Origin: Pseudomonadota bacterium
GTDB lineage: Bacteria > Pseudomonadota > Gammaproteobacteria > Pseudomonadales > Pseudomonadaceae
DNA length: 32,747 bases
Direction: 5' to 3'
Assembly: GCA_023388335.1 (NCBI GenBank)
Contig: JAEWGL010000076.1
Span: forward strand, 1 to 32,747
Position numbers and translations under genes: made by a program
Notes under the pieces: model-generated
What the model saw: the letters and a program-made list of their open reading frames with translations, nothing else
Database searches by the model: none
What the model was told of the DNA's origin: nothing
In this document: positions 1 through 7,736 of the stretch, one piece after another
Numbering within the stretch: position 1 is the first letter of the stretch
Layout of the letters: every line of letters begins with the position of its first letter

Positions 1-1
1 G

Positions 2-1084
2 CCGTACGCGCTGCTGGACAGTCCGTTGCTGACGCAGGCTGACCTGCGCAACAACCTGATCACGCGCTTGCCCGAGTCATTCTATGGGGCGGCTGCGCAA
101 TTGCGCCGTGGAATGATGCTTAGCGGCAATCCCTTGGCAGAGGAGGAGGCGCTACGCTTGCGCTTTACGCTTCTCGACCTTGACGAGCAGGGGGCGCAAG
201 GCGTGGACCAGGAAGTGCCGATCCATCCTCGGGAGTTATGGGCCGATGCCGTCGACCCACGCTATCGGGGTGCCTTGATCTCGCGCTGGGATGTGGTGGA
301 TGTGGGTGAAAGGGCCGAGCGGTTCTTGCGCGTATTGCGGCAACTCCTGCAGTCCGCAGACTTCCAGCGAAATGCCCGAGCCATGGCTGACAGGGTGCTG
401 AACCTGCTGTTGGTCATGGCGGAGAACCCAACCTTGCGTGAAGAACTGTTCGCCGTGGCAAACGAGGAATGGGGGTGCCAGGACGGGGCGGCCTGGTGTT
501 TCAGCAATCTGGAAGTGAAGGTGCTGGTTTGGCGCGCCCTCAACAATGCCGAGGGTCAGCCGCAGCAAGCCTTGCTCCACCTGGGCAGACAATTGTGGCG
601 CCTGGACGAGGTCGATCGCCTCGTCGCCCAGGATATCCATACCCGTAGCGGACATCCGGATGAGAGCGAGGTGGGGCTTGCGTACCGCCTGGGCCTGCGC
701 GAAAGCCTAGACCTGCCCATCGAAACGACCGACATGAGCTTTGGCCCCCTGGCAGGCGTCAGTGCCAGCCGCATCGCTCAGGTCCGTGCCCAGATCCTGG
801 ATAATGAGACCCAGGAGCGGCTGGCGCAGTCGTTGGTGGATCGGGAGTTCTGGCAGACCCATCTGGAGCGTACGCATCCTGAGCGCTTCGACCGCGTGGA
901 TGAGCCGTTCCAGCATCGTCTGGCGGTGTTGCTGGAAGATCGATCGTTGCCTGAGGACGTTCAGTTGCAGCAGTCGAACCTCATCAGGGATGCACAGCGG
1001 GCAGCGCGACACGACCTGATGATCGCGCTGACGCTTGAGGCATTGGAGGTGGCGCCGGAGGAGCCTGCCATCGCAGTCCGCTGA
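2..1084 (+). CDS. C-terminal part of LRR / NEL-domain E3 ubiquitin ligase effector (5' end outside window)
   Basis: The reading frame is open from base 2, so the gene starts to the left and only about 360 C-terminal residues are visible. They begin with the end of a leucine-rich repeat (DLRNNLITRLPESFY), followed by an alpha-helical domain resembling the NEL (novel E3 ligase) domain of IpaH/SspH effectors. The probable catalytic cysteine is in EEWGCQDG (codon 476-478), which fits the C-x-D signature of that family, with the helix NLEVKVLVWRAL after it. In the family this cysteine takes ubiquitin from a host E2 enzyme; large NEL proteins are common in environmental pseudomonads. Assignment rests on motif and architecture; the repeats and any N-terminal toxin domain cannot be seen. 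The gene shows no functional link with the catabolic genes to its right. Confidence 0.75.
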   Translation, partial: PYALLDSPLLTQADLRNNLITRLPESFYGAAAQLRRGMMLSGNPLAEEEALRLRFTLLDLDEQGAQGVDQEVPIHPRELWADAVDPRYRGALISRWDVVDVGERAERFLRVLRQLLQSADFQRNARAMADRVLNLLLVMAENPTLREELFAVANEEWGCQDGAAWCFSNLEVKVLVWRALNNAEGQPQQALLHLGRQLWRLDEVDRLVAQDIHTRSGHPDESEVGLAYRLGLRESLDLPIETTDMSFGPLAGVSASRIAQVRAQILDNETQERLAQSLVDREFWQTHLERTHPERFDRVDEPFQHRLAVLLEDRSLPEDVQLQQSNLIRDAQRAARHDLMIALTLEALEVAPEEPAIAVR

Positions 1085-1238
1085 ACCCCTCATAGCCATC
1101 CAACGGCCGGGCGTGGAGGGTGCTTGCGGCTGTAACGCCAGGTTTCATCCGCGAGCGGCTGGGCTATGCTCAAAGACAGGAGCCACCCCGGTTAGCGGGT
1201 ACAAGGAAAGTCTGGTAATCGGAAGTTACTTTGCCGCG

Positions 1239-1263
1239 ACCACTCGAAGGTGCGAGTGGTTTA
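1239..1263 (+). terminator. Possible terminator hairpin between NEL gene and next CDS
   Basis: A perfect 8-bp stem, ACCACTCG / CGAGTGGT, has a six-base loop (aaggtg) and is followed by TTTA. It lies 155 bases after the NEL stop codon and ahead of the next gene. The U tract is short, so termination is only likely. No gene is evident in 1085-1330. Confidence 0.45.
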
Positions 1264-1330
1264 GGCTCTTCATCGGATTTTTCGTCACGTTCTGTAGTCT
1301 TTGAGTTATGGAAACCTTAAGGAGATGCGC

Positions 1331-1894
1331 ATGCTCGTCCGGTCACTGACTCTCGCCGCCTTGTGCATTGCTGCCGGCCCCGTGTTCGCGGCCGACAGCG
1401 ACGGCCCTCTGGTCCAGGAACTGGGCAAGGCACGGCCATTGGTCATTATCGCGCCCAGTACCGCCGACCCCACCCTCCGCGGACTGACCGAGGCGCTGAA
1501 GGATCCCGCGACCCAGGCTGCCTTCAAAGAGCGCAGTCTGGTGATCTACAGCGTCGCGGGCATGGTCGGCAAGCGCGAGGACAAGAACCTCGAGCAGCAG
1601 ACCACCATGGCGCTGATTCGCGAGCTCAAGCTTGGGGCGAGCAAGGGCACCAAGGTGATTCTGGTGGGTAAGGACGGTGAACGGCACATGCTCAAGGATG
1701 ACGACAGCGGCGAGAAAATCGAGCCCCAGGTGGTTCTCACGGCCGTTGACGCACTGCCGGCGACCGAGAAGGCGGTGACCGCGCCGGAACCGGTAGCCAG
1801 CACCACTGACAGCAAGACCGCCAAGGACAGCAAACCGACCAAGCCTGCCAAACCCGCCAAACCCGCAGCCCCGCCAAAGCCGCTGGAGGACTGA
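1331..1894 (+). CDS. Exported DUF4174-like protein of unknown function
   Basis: This protein of 187 residues opens with a signal peptide (LVRSLTLAALCIAAGPVFA, cleavage before ADSDG), so it should be exported to the periplasm. Start choice: AAGGAG at 1319-1324 sits 6 bases before the ATG at 1331; the in-frame ATG at 1325 directly abuts that site and TTG 1301 lacks one. The middle (about residues 30-140) has the alternating strand/helix pattern and dipped DPTLRG...FKERSLVIYSV segment that I associate with DUF4174 (thioredoxin-like fold, no CxxC). The last 40 residues are a low-complexity Lys/Pro/Ala tail with repeated PAK units, possibly a cell-wall or membrane-surface tether. Function unknown. 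It stands alone between the NEL gene and the hydroxylase genes. Confidence 0.65.
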   Translation: MLVRSLTLAALCIAAGPVFAADSDGPLVQELGKARPLVIIAPSTADPTLRGLTEALKDPATQAAFKERSLVIYSVAGMVGKREDKNLEQQTTMALIRELKLGASKGTKVILVGKDGERHMLKDDDSGEKIEPQVVLTAVDALPATEKAVTAPEPVASTTDSKTAKDSKPTKPAKPAKPAAPPKPLED

Positions 1895-2180
1895 GCCCCT
1901 GTGGTGGCGTGGGTGCCTTGCGCGTCCTCGCAATCACAGCAGTTTTTTTGGCCTCGCCGCAATCATTGCATGCAGCATACCCATCAAGGCTGATAAGGCG
2001 ATGCCGTCGGATGCTATGGAAAGTGCAATCTTCCATCCGGAACGTGCATTTCACCGCTGCTGGGCACAACACATACTGGACCGGTCATTACGAGATTCTG
2101 GCTGTCTTACGGACCGATGTCTCTTGAGCAACGGAGCCTTTGCCGCCTGGAGCTGGTAGCCAATAATAAAGAGACTGTCC

Positions 2181-3350
2181 ATGAAAAAGCCAAATCCGCT
2201 GCTGGAAGATCTGAAATCCATTCTGCCCGCCATCGCTGCAAACGCATTCGAAGCGGAAAAGGATCGTAGCGTGCCCGCCGTCAATATCACCTTGTTGAAA
2301 GGAATTGGCATGCACCGCGCCTTTCTGCCAAAGAGGTACGGCGGCATGGAGATCCCCCTGCCAGCGTTTGCTGATTGCATTGCCCTGCTGGCCGGATCCT
2401 GTGCTAGCACCGCCTGGGCCATGAGCCTGCTGTGTACCCACAGCCATCAGATAGCGATGTTCTCGCCCAAATTGCAGGAAGAGATGTGGGGTCTGACCCC
2501 GGATGCGACTGCCAGCAGCAGCATCGCCCCGTTTGGCCGTATCGAGGAGGTTGAAGGCGGCGTGACCTTCAGTGGCGAAATGAGCTGGAGTTCGGGTTGC
2601 GATCACGCAGAGTGGGCCATCATGGGCTTACGCCGCAAGAACGCTGAAGGGGCTCAGGATTACTGCTTTGCGGTACTTCCCCGTAGCGATTATGAAATTC
2701 GCGACGACTGGTACGCCGTAGGGATGTGTGGCAGCGGTAGCAAGACACTGATCGTCGAGAATGCCTTTGTACCTGAACATCGTATCCAGAAAGCCAAGGA
2801 CATGATGGAAGGCAAGTCCGCAGGCTTCGGTCTGTACCCGGATAGCAAGATCTTCTATTCCCCTTATCGCCCTTACTTCGCCAGCGGCTTCTCCACCGTC
2901 AGCCTGGGCATTGCCGAGCGCATGCTCGAAGTATTCCGTGAGAAGACCCGGAACCGCGTGCGTGCTTACACCGGCGCTGTTATAGGGACCGCCACCCCCG
3001 CCCTGATGCGCCTGGCAGAGTCTACGCACCAGGTGGCAGCCGCTCGTGCATTGCTCGAACAGAGCTGGAACGAGATCGCCGATCACAGCGAACGGCGCCA
3101 ATATCCTTCTCGCACCACGCTTGCCTTCTGGCGGACCAATCAAGGCTATGCGACCAAAATGTGCATCCAGTCCGTCGACCGCCTGATGGAAGCATCAGGC
3201 GGTGGTGCCTGGTTCGAAACGAACGAGATGCAGCGACTATTCCGTGACGCGCACCTGACCGGTGCCCATGCCTACACCGATTACGACGTCTGCGCGCAGA
3301 TCCTTGGCCGTGAACTGATGGGTCTGGAGCCGGATCCGTCGATGGTCTGA
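2181..3350 (+). CDS. 4-hydroxyphenylacetate 3-monooxygenase, oxygenase component (C2 type, FADH2/FMNH2-dependent)
   Basis: This 389-residue protein of the acyl-CoA-dehydrogenase-fold flavin monooxygenases matches, from memory, the C2 oxygenase of Acinetobacter baumannii p-hydroxyphenylacetate hydroxylase along its whole length. The shared blocks include CTHSHQIAMFS, WSSGCDHAE, AKDMMEGKSAGFGLYPDSKI, and GAHAYTDYDVCAQILGRELM near the C-terminus. It uses reduced flavin from the partner reductase to ortho-hydroxylate 4-hydroxyphenylacetate to homoprotocatechuate. Residues equivalent to A. baumannii His120, Ser171 and His396 appear as His87, Ser138 and His363. The N-terminus is about 33 residues shorter than C2; no upstream in-frame start with a ribosome site was found (AAAGAG lies 8 bases before this ATG). 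It is unrelated to E. coli HpaB. In P. putida U the corresponding names (hpaA/hpaH) clash with E. coli usage, so I give no symbol. Confidence 0.92.
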   Translation: MKKPNPLLEDLKSILPAIAANAFEAEKDRSVPAVNITLLKGIGMHRAFLPKRYGGMEIPLPAFADCIALLAGSCASTAWAMSLLCTHSHQIAMFSPKLQEEMWGLTPDATASSSIAPFGRIEEVEGGVTFSGEMSWSSGCDHAEWAIMGLRRKNAEGAQDYCFAVLPRSDYEIRDDWYAVGMCGSGSKTLIVENAFVPEHRIQKAKDMMEGKSAGFGLYPDSKIFYSPYRPYFASGFSTVSLGIAERMLEVFREKTRNRVRAYTGAVIGTATPALMRLAESTHQVAAARALLEQSWNEIADHSERRQYPSRTTLAFWRTNQGYATKMCIQSVDRLMEASGGGAWFETNEMQRLFRDAHLTGAHAYTDYDVCAQILGRELMGLEPDPSMV

Positions 3351-3391
3351 GGTCGGCGAGACCGGTCCATCCGAAAACACAAAAACAATGA

Positions 3392-3412
3392 GAGCAGGTT
3401 TCTGGCCTGCTC
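3392..3412 (+). promoter_or_regulatory. Intercistronic hairpin just ahead of the reductase ribosome-binding site
   Basis: A 7-bp stem GAGCAGG / CCTGCTC with loop tttctgg ends immediately before the GGGAG ribosome site (3413-3417) of the reductase gene. It could tune translation or mRNA decay between the oxygenase and reductase cistrons; it has no U tract, so a terminator is unlikely. Confidence 0.4.
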
Positions 3413-3423
3413 GGGAGTCTTGC

Positions 3424-4380
3424 ATGTCCGTTGAAACCGCCGTTGAACCCGCAACCGTTCCGGTCGTAGATACGCGCGCTTTACGCCGCGCACTGGGTAA
3501 CTTCGCCACGGGTGTCACCGTTGTCACCGCCGCCGAGCCGAGCGGCCGTCAGGTGGGTGTGACCGCCAACAGCTTCAACTCGGTGTCGCTGGACCCGCCG
3601 CTGATCCTGTGGAGCATCGACAAGCGCTCCACCAGCCATGAAGTGTTCGAGCAAGCATCCCATTTTGCCGTGAACATCCTCGCGGCCGACCAGATCGATC
3701 TTTCGAACAATTTTGCACGGTCCAAGGACGATCGTTTCGTCGGGATAGAATACGAAGACGGTGAGGGCAACGCGCCCCTTCTCGCCGATTGTTCAGCTCG
3801 CTTCCAGTGCAGGAAATTCCAGCAGCTTGATGGGGGCGACCATTGGATTCTGATCGGCAAGGTCGTGGCGTTCGATGACTTCGGCCGATCCCCCCTGCTG
3901 TATCACCAAGGCGCCTACTCCATGGTGCTGCCGCACACCCGCATGACCAATCGGGAAGAAAGTCAGGCACCTAGCAGCAACTTCCAAGGACGCCTCAGTC
4001 ACAATATCTACTACCTGATGACCCAGGCCCTGCGCGCCTATCAGGCCAGCTATCAGCCGCGCCAGCTCTGCACCGGGTTGCGTACCAGTGAAGCCCGTAT
4101 GCTGATGGTGCTGGAAAATGACGCAGGTCTTGCCCTCACCGAGTTGCAGCGCGAAGTCGCCATGCCTGCGCGTGAAATTGAGGAGGCAGTGGCCAACCTC
4201 AAGCGCAAGGGCCTGGTGACCGATGGAGGTGATCGGGTTCGTCTCACCGTCAAGGGAGTCGGCGATACCGAGGCGCTGTGGACGATCGCTCACGAGCAGC
4301 AAGAGAACGTCTTTGGTCAGTTCAGCGATGAGCAGATGGATACCTTCAAGACCGTGTTGAAAGCGGTCATCCAGATCTGA
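3424..4380 (+). CDS. 4-hydroxyphenylacetate 3-monooxygenase, flavin reductase component (C1 type) with MarR-like tail
   Basis: This 318-residue protein is close to the 315-residue C1 reductase of A. baumannii. Residues about 20-180 form a flavin-reductase-like (HpaC/NTAB) domain with RALGNFATGVTVVTA, GVTANSFNSVSLDPPL and FAVNILAADQ. Residues about 195-318 form a winged-helix MarR-like domain (LRTSEARMLMVLEND...LKRKGLVTD). In C1 that domain binds 4-hydroxyphenylacetate and relieves autoinhibition of NADH:flavin reduction, so substrate controls reductant supply. The start at 3424 is preferred over the in-frame ATG at 3388 because GGGAG lies 6 bases upstream and the 3388 extension would encode a hairpin. 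It follows the oxygenase by 73 bases and shares its operon, which ends at the 4400-4425 terminator. Confidence 0.92.
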   Translation: MSVETAVEPATVPVVDTRALRRALGNFATGVTVVTAAEPSGRQVGVTANSFNSVSLDPPLILWSIDKRSTSHEVFEQASHFAVNILAADQIDLSNNFARSKDDRFVGIEYEDGEGNAPLLADCSARFQCRKFQQLDGGDHWILIGKVVAFDDFGRSPLLYHQGAYSMVLPHTRMTNREESQAPSSNFQGRLSHNIYYLMTQALRAYQASYQPRQLCTGLRTSEARMLMVLENDAGLALTELQREVAMPAREIEEAVANLKRKGLVTDGGDRVRLTVKGVGDTEALWTIAHEQQENVFGQFSDEQMDTFKTVLKAVIQI

Positions 4381-4399
4381 CGGATACCTCGTCATAGCC

Positions 4400-4425
4400 G
4401 CGGCGCCCCTCTGGGGCGCCGCTTT
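4400..4425 (+). terminator. Rho-independent terminator after hydroxylase operon
   Basis: A perfect 10-bp GC-rich stem (GCGGCGCCCC / GGGGCGCCGC) with a three-base loop (tct) is followed by TTT. It begins 20 bases after the reductase stop codon and closes the two-gene hydroxylase operon. Confidence 0.85.
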
Positions 4426-4483
4426 CCGTCCTGGGACGGCCGCCAGGCCTGTTATCTTGTGAACCAAACAACGGATCGCGCCC

Positions 4484-4705
4484 ATGCCCAGACACCGGCA
4501 GCCGCTGACACTCGTTCTGCTTCAGGCACGAGAAGTGACGATGAAGTTCTTTCGAGCCTCCTTGAATAAGCAGGAGCTGCTGGCATTGCCGAGTGGGTTA
4601 AGGACAGTGAGACATGCAGTGCAAGCGGCGGCGGGGCGATCAAGGCTCTTGCGTGCCTTCGCTTGGAACCAGATGGGGAGTGACACCGATCAGCGCCTTA
4701 CATAG
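4484..4705 (+). pseudogene. Decayed N-terminal fragment of hpaR (MarR regulator)
   Basis: The open frame of 73 codons begins with about 32 codons that align without gaps to the start of the intact hpaR at 13469. LTLVLLQAREVTMKFFRASL here corresponds to LTLTLLQAREAAMAFFRPSL there. After LNKQEL the similarity stops: the LTEQQWRV...RIL helix and the whole winged-helix DNA-binding part are missing, replaced by an unrelated Arg/Ala-rich run. The product could not bind DNA as a MarR protein. A copy of hpaR immediately downstream of the C1 reductase was probably lost by deletion or frameshift. The base sequence upstream (4451-4463) also faintly resembles the TTAACATGTTA-like operator seen elsewhere in the window. 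Whether the short ORF is still translated is unknown. Confidence 0.65.
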
Positions 4706-4718
4706 AAGGGGCTGATCG
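4687..4718 (-). terminator. Hairpin downstream of hpaI, likely end of the hpa operon
   Basis: An inverted repeat with 8-bp outer arms (CGATCAGC / GCTGATCG), one G-G mismatch and a 4-bp inner stem (CCTT / AAGG) encloses the six-base loop acatag. It lies about 30 bases after the hpaI stop codon on the minus strand. There is no U run, so it may be an mRNA-stabilising end or a weak or bidirectional terminator. It also overlaps the 3' end of the hpaR fragment. Confidence 0.5.
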
Positions 4719-4747
4719 ATAGCGTCGGCGTGGCAAATGACTTCGGC

Positions 4748-5548
4748 TCAATACCCGCCGCCAGCGGTCTCAACAGCTGGCATGTCCTTGAACGCGCTCG
4801 CCAGCGCCTGGAGGCCTCGCATGAGCACGGTCGTGTCGACACCCACCGCGACGAATGCGGCGCCCAGCTCGATATAGCGCCGCGCCAGCTTCTCGTCGGC
4901 GCTGAGGATACCGGCGGCCTTGCCTGCCTTCTGGATCTGCACGATGGCCTGCTCGATAGCGGCCTGCACTTCAGGGTGCCCAGGATTGCCACGCTGGCCC
5001 ATGTCGGCACTGAGGTCCGCGGGACCGATAAACACGCCATCCACGCCTTCGACCGCGGCAATGGCCTCCAGATTGGCAAGGCCTTCAAGGTTTTCGATCT
5101 GCACCAGCAGGCACATCTGCGCGTCTGCCTGGTCCAGGTAGCCGGGAATGCTGTTCCAGCGAGAGGCGCGGGCCAGCGCACTGCCCACCCCACGAATACC
5201 CTTCGGCGGATAGTGCATGGTCTTGACCAGCTGGCGAGCCTGCTCGGCGCTCTCGACCATGGGCACCAGCAACGTTTGCGCGCCGATGTCGAGTACCTGC
5301 TTGATCAGCGTGATATCACCGATCACCGGGCGGATCACGGCGTGGCCAGGGTAGGGCGCCACGGCCTGGAGCTGGGAGAGCATCCCGCGCAAGTCGTTGG
5401 GCGCGTGTTCGCCATCGATGAGCAACCAGTCGAACCCGGCGTTGGCCGCCAGTTCGGCGCAGTAGGCATCGGCCAGGCCGAGCCATAGGCCGATCTGCGC
5501 TTCGCCGCTGCGCAGGCGTTGCTTAAAATGATTGACAGGCATGTCCAT
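4748..5548 (-). CDS. hpaI: 4-hydroxy-2-oxoheptane-1,7-dioate (HHED) aldolase
   Basis: A class II aldolase of 266 residues that splits 4-hydroxy-2-oxoheptanedioate into pyruvate and succinic semialdehyde, the last step of the homoprotocatechuate meta pathway. It matches E. coli HpaI closely (about 262 residues): IGLWLGL, FDWLLIDGEHAPND with the catalytic His at 48, GIRGVGSALARASRWN, QIENLEG with the metal-binding Glu, and VFIGPADLSADMG with the metal-binding Asp. The C-terminus ends in GGGY, as family members often end in a short flexible tail. It is the last gene of the minus-strand hpa operon, 9 bases after hpaH, so translation is probably coupled. The start at 5548 follows a GAGGAT sequence; the second ATG two codons later is a close alternative. 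Confidence 0.96.
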   Translation of the reverse strand: MDMPVNHFKQRLRSGEAQIGLWLGLADAYCAELAANAGFDWLLIDGEHAPNDLRGMLSQLQAVAPYPGHAVIRPVIGDITLIKQVLDIGAQTLLVPMVESAEQARQLVKTMHYPPKGIRGVGSALARASRWNSIPGYLDQADAQMCLLVQIENLEGLANLEAIAAVEGVDGVFIGPADLSADMGQRGNPGHPEVQAAIEQAIVQIQKAGKAAGILSADEKLARRYIELGAAFVAVGVDTTVLMRGLQALASAFKDMPAVETAGGGY

Positions 5549-5557
5549 GGGTAATCC

Positions 5558-6361
5558 TCAGACGAATCGGCAGGCGATGGAACCAAGCATGTCGTAGTCG
5601 ACATGGAAGGTGTCGCCCGGATTGGCTGCAACGGGCCGGGTGAACGAACCACCCAGGATCACCTGGCCGGCTTCGAGGGTCACGTCAAACGGCGCGAGTT
5701 TGTTGGCCAGCCACGCCACGCCTTTGGCGGGGTGATTGAGCACGGCAGCGCTGACACCGGATTCCTCAATCACGCCATTGCGATAGAGCACGGCCGGGAC
5801 CTTGCGCAGATCGATCTCGTTCGGGCGTACGGCGCGACCACCCATGACCACCCCAGCGTTTGCGGCGTTGTCGGAGATGGTGTCGAAGACTTTGCGAGTC
5901 GTCTTGGTTTGCGGGTCGACCTGCTGGATGCGAGCGTCGATAATCTCCAGCGCCGGGATCACCCACTCGGTGGCGTCCAGTACGTCGAATACCGTGACGT
6001 TAGGACCCTTGAGCGGTTTGCCAAGGATGAACGCCAGTTCCACTTCCACCCGCGGAACGATGAAGCGGTCAAAAGGAATGTCGGTCCCTTCATCGAAGAA
6101 CATGTCGTCGAGCAGCGCCCCGTAGTCCGGCTCGGTGATGTTGGAGGAGACCTGCATGGCCCGCGAGGTCAGGCCGATCTTGTGACCGACCAGCTTGCGC
6201 CCTGAGGCGATCTTCCTGGCGACCCAGGCGCGCTGGATGGCGTAGGCATCCTCTATGGTCATCTCGGGATGGTCGAGGGAAAACTGGCGCACCTGCTCAC
6301 GGGAGCGTTCGGCTTGGTCGAGGCGTTCAGCGGCCTGCTGGAGAAGGACGTTGTCGAGCAT
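5558..6361 (-). CDS. hpaH: 2-oxo-hept-4-ene-1,7-dioate hydratase
   Basis: A 267-residue, metal-dependent hydratase of the MhpD/HpcG (FAH-like) family, the same length as E. coli HpaH. It adds water to 2-oxo-hept-4-ene-1,7-dioate to give the substrate of HpaI. Recognisable blocks are GRKLVGHKIGLTSRAMQ, PDYGALLDDMFFDEG, the metal-ligand stretch VPRVEVELAFILGKPL (E-x-E), and ALEIIDARI with a further acidic ligand. Near the C-terminus are NHPAKGVAWLANKL and GGSFTRPVAANPGDTF. It sits 16 bases after hpaX and 9 bases before hpaI in the same transcript. The symbol follows E. coli usage; in P. putida U the name hpaH has been used for a hydroxylase component instead. Confidence 0.96.
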   Translation of the reverse strand: MLDNVLLQQAAERLDQAERSREQVRQFSLDHPEMTIEDAYAIQRAWVARKIASGRKLVGHKIGLTSRAMQVSSNITEPDYGALLDDMFFDEGTDIPFDRFIVPRVEVELAFILGKPLKGPNVTVFDVLDATEWVIPALEIIDARIQQVDPQTKTTRKVFDTISDNAANAGVVMGGRAVRPNEIDLRKVPAVLYRNGVIEESGVSAAVLNHPAKGVAWLANKLAPFDVTLEAGQVILGGSFTRPVAANPGDTFHVDYDMLGSIACRFV

Positions 6362-6377
6362 GGGAGGATCTCATAGG

Positions 6378-7685
6378 TCAAGGGTTGACGGTGGTGGCCC
6401 GGATGCGCAGCACCAGCATGCCACCGAGGGCGATGAAAAAAGCCAACAGATACAGCGCCAGGCTGGCACTGTGGGTCGTGTCCCGGACCCAGCCGATGAG
6501 GTACGGCGCCAGGAACGAAGCAATACTGCCCAGGGAGCTGATCAGGGCGATGCCGGCGGCCTGGGTGCGATCGTTGAGAAAGGCCGGCGGCAGCTGCCAG
6601 AACATGGGCAACGCGGCGCTGGCACCCATGCCTGCGACAATCAGGCCAGCCATGACCGGCAGCGCCTGTTCGGGCGAGATGCCGGCGATGGCGATGCCGG
6701 CCGAAGCCATCATCAGCGGTACACACAGGTGCCAGCGACGTTCGCGCTGGCGGTCCGAGGAGCGCCCACAGGCGATCATGAAGACACAGCCCACCACGTA
6801 GGGCATTGCGCTGAGCAGGCCCACGCGCGCATCGCTGCCGACGCCGGCGCTGTGAATGAGACTGGGCATCCAGAAGGCCAGGGTATTGACCGCCAGCATT
6901 ACTGCGCAATACACCGCCACGAGCAGCCAGATCGCCGGGCTGGCGAGGATGCCCGAGAAGGATGTCACCGACTTGCGGCGCTCTTCTTGGCCCAGCTCCG
7001 CGCGCAGCGTGGCCTTCTGTTCGTCAGTGAGCCAGCGCACCCGTTCGAAATGCTCTGGCAAGGCGGCCAGCACCACCAGGCCAAGCAGGATCACCGGAGC
7101 GCCTTCGAGCAGGAACATCCATTGCCAGCCACGCAGATCAGCAGTGTTGTGCATGAACGACAGGATGCCACCGGACAGCGGCCCGCCGATCACACCGGCC
7201 AGCGGCACGGCAATGGCGAACAGCGCAGTGATCTGCGCGCGCCGACGCGCTGGATACCAGCGGTTGAGGTAGACCAGGATGCCTGGGAAGAAACCCGCCT
7301 CGGCAATGCCCAGGGCAAAGCGCAGCGCGTAAAAGCCGGAGCTGCTTTCGATCAGCATCATGCTGGTCGAGAGGGCGCCCCAGACCACCATGAGGATGGC
7401 GATCCAGCGCCGCGGCCCGACCTTGTCGAGCATGAGGTTGCTCGGTACGCCGAACAGCGCGTAGGCAATGAAGAACAGCCCCGCCCCCAGGCCGTAGACG
7501 GTGTCGGAAAGGTGCAGGTCAGCACTCATCTGCATCTTGGCAAAGCCGATGTTGATGCGGTCCAGGTGGGCGAAGAGGTAACACACCAGCAGGAGCGGCA
7601 TCAGGCGCCAGGTCACCGCCCGGTGGGTGGCGTCGATGCGCGCGGGTTGCTCCTGCACGGTAGAGGCTTGTTCAAGTGTGCTCAT
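6378..7685 (-). CDS. hpaX: MFS transporter, ACS family, probable 4-hydroxyphenylacetate permease
   Basis: A 435-residue inner-membrane protein with about 12 hydrophobic helices. The first has the ACS-family signature AHLDRINIGFAKMQM and the loop after helix 2 has VGPRRWIAI, the MFS motif A position. AEAGFFPGILVYLNRWYP and the downstream ASAALPMFW also fit this family (phthalate permease / HpaX group), which couples organic acid import to protons. Its place inside the hpa operon between hpaF (51 bases) and hpaH (16 bases) supports 4-hydroxyphenylacetate or a related hydroxylated phenylacetate as substrate. A second, different uptake system (TRAP plus OprD porin) is encoded at 17.3-21.5 kb. Confidence 0.9.
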   Translation of the reverse strand: MSTLEQASTVQEQPARIDATHRAVTWRLMPLLLVCYLFAHLDRINIGFAKMQMSADLHLSDTVYGLGAGLFFIAYALFGVPSNLMLDKVGPRRWIAILMVVWGALSTSMMLIESSSGFYALRFALGIAEAGFFPGILVYLNRWYPARRRAQITALFAIAVPLAGVIGGPLSGGILSFMHNTADLRGWQWMFLLEGAPVILLGLVVLAALPEHFERVRWLTDEQKATLRAELGQEERRKSVTSFSGILASPAIWLLVAVYCAVMLAVNTLAFWMPSLIHSAGVGSDARVGLLSAMPYVVGCVFMIACGRSSDRQRERRWHLCVPLMMASAGIAIAGISPEQALPVMAGLIVAGMGASAALPMFWQLPPAFLNDRTQAAGIALISSLGSIASFLAPYLIGWVRDTTHSASLALYLLAFFIALGGMLVLRIRATTVNP

Positions 7686-7736
7686 GATCTTGTACTTTTT
7701 GTTGGATGAGGACGTGCGTAATGAAGCTGTGAGCCT

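Noticed and set aside
1909..2127. Small secreted protein (72 codons) between the DUF4174-like gene and the hydroxylase
   Set aside because: The leader-like beginning is followed by unrelated Arg-rich sequence, there is no convincing ribosome site, and an overlapping frame on the other strand is equally open. The 286-base gap is more likely promoter DNA.
6255..7709. Long plus-strand open frame (484 codons) opposite hpaX and the end of hpaH
   Set aside because: It is antisense to clear transporter and hydratase genes, has a His/Gln/Arg-rich composition typical of the reverse strand of GC-rich genes, and no ribosome site.
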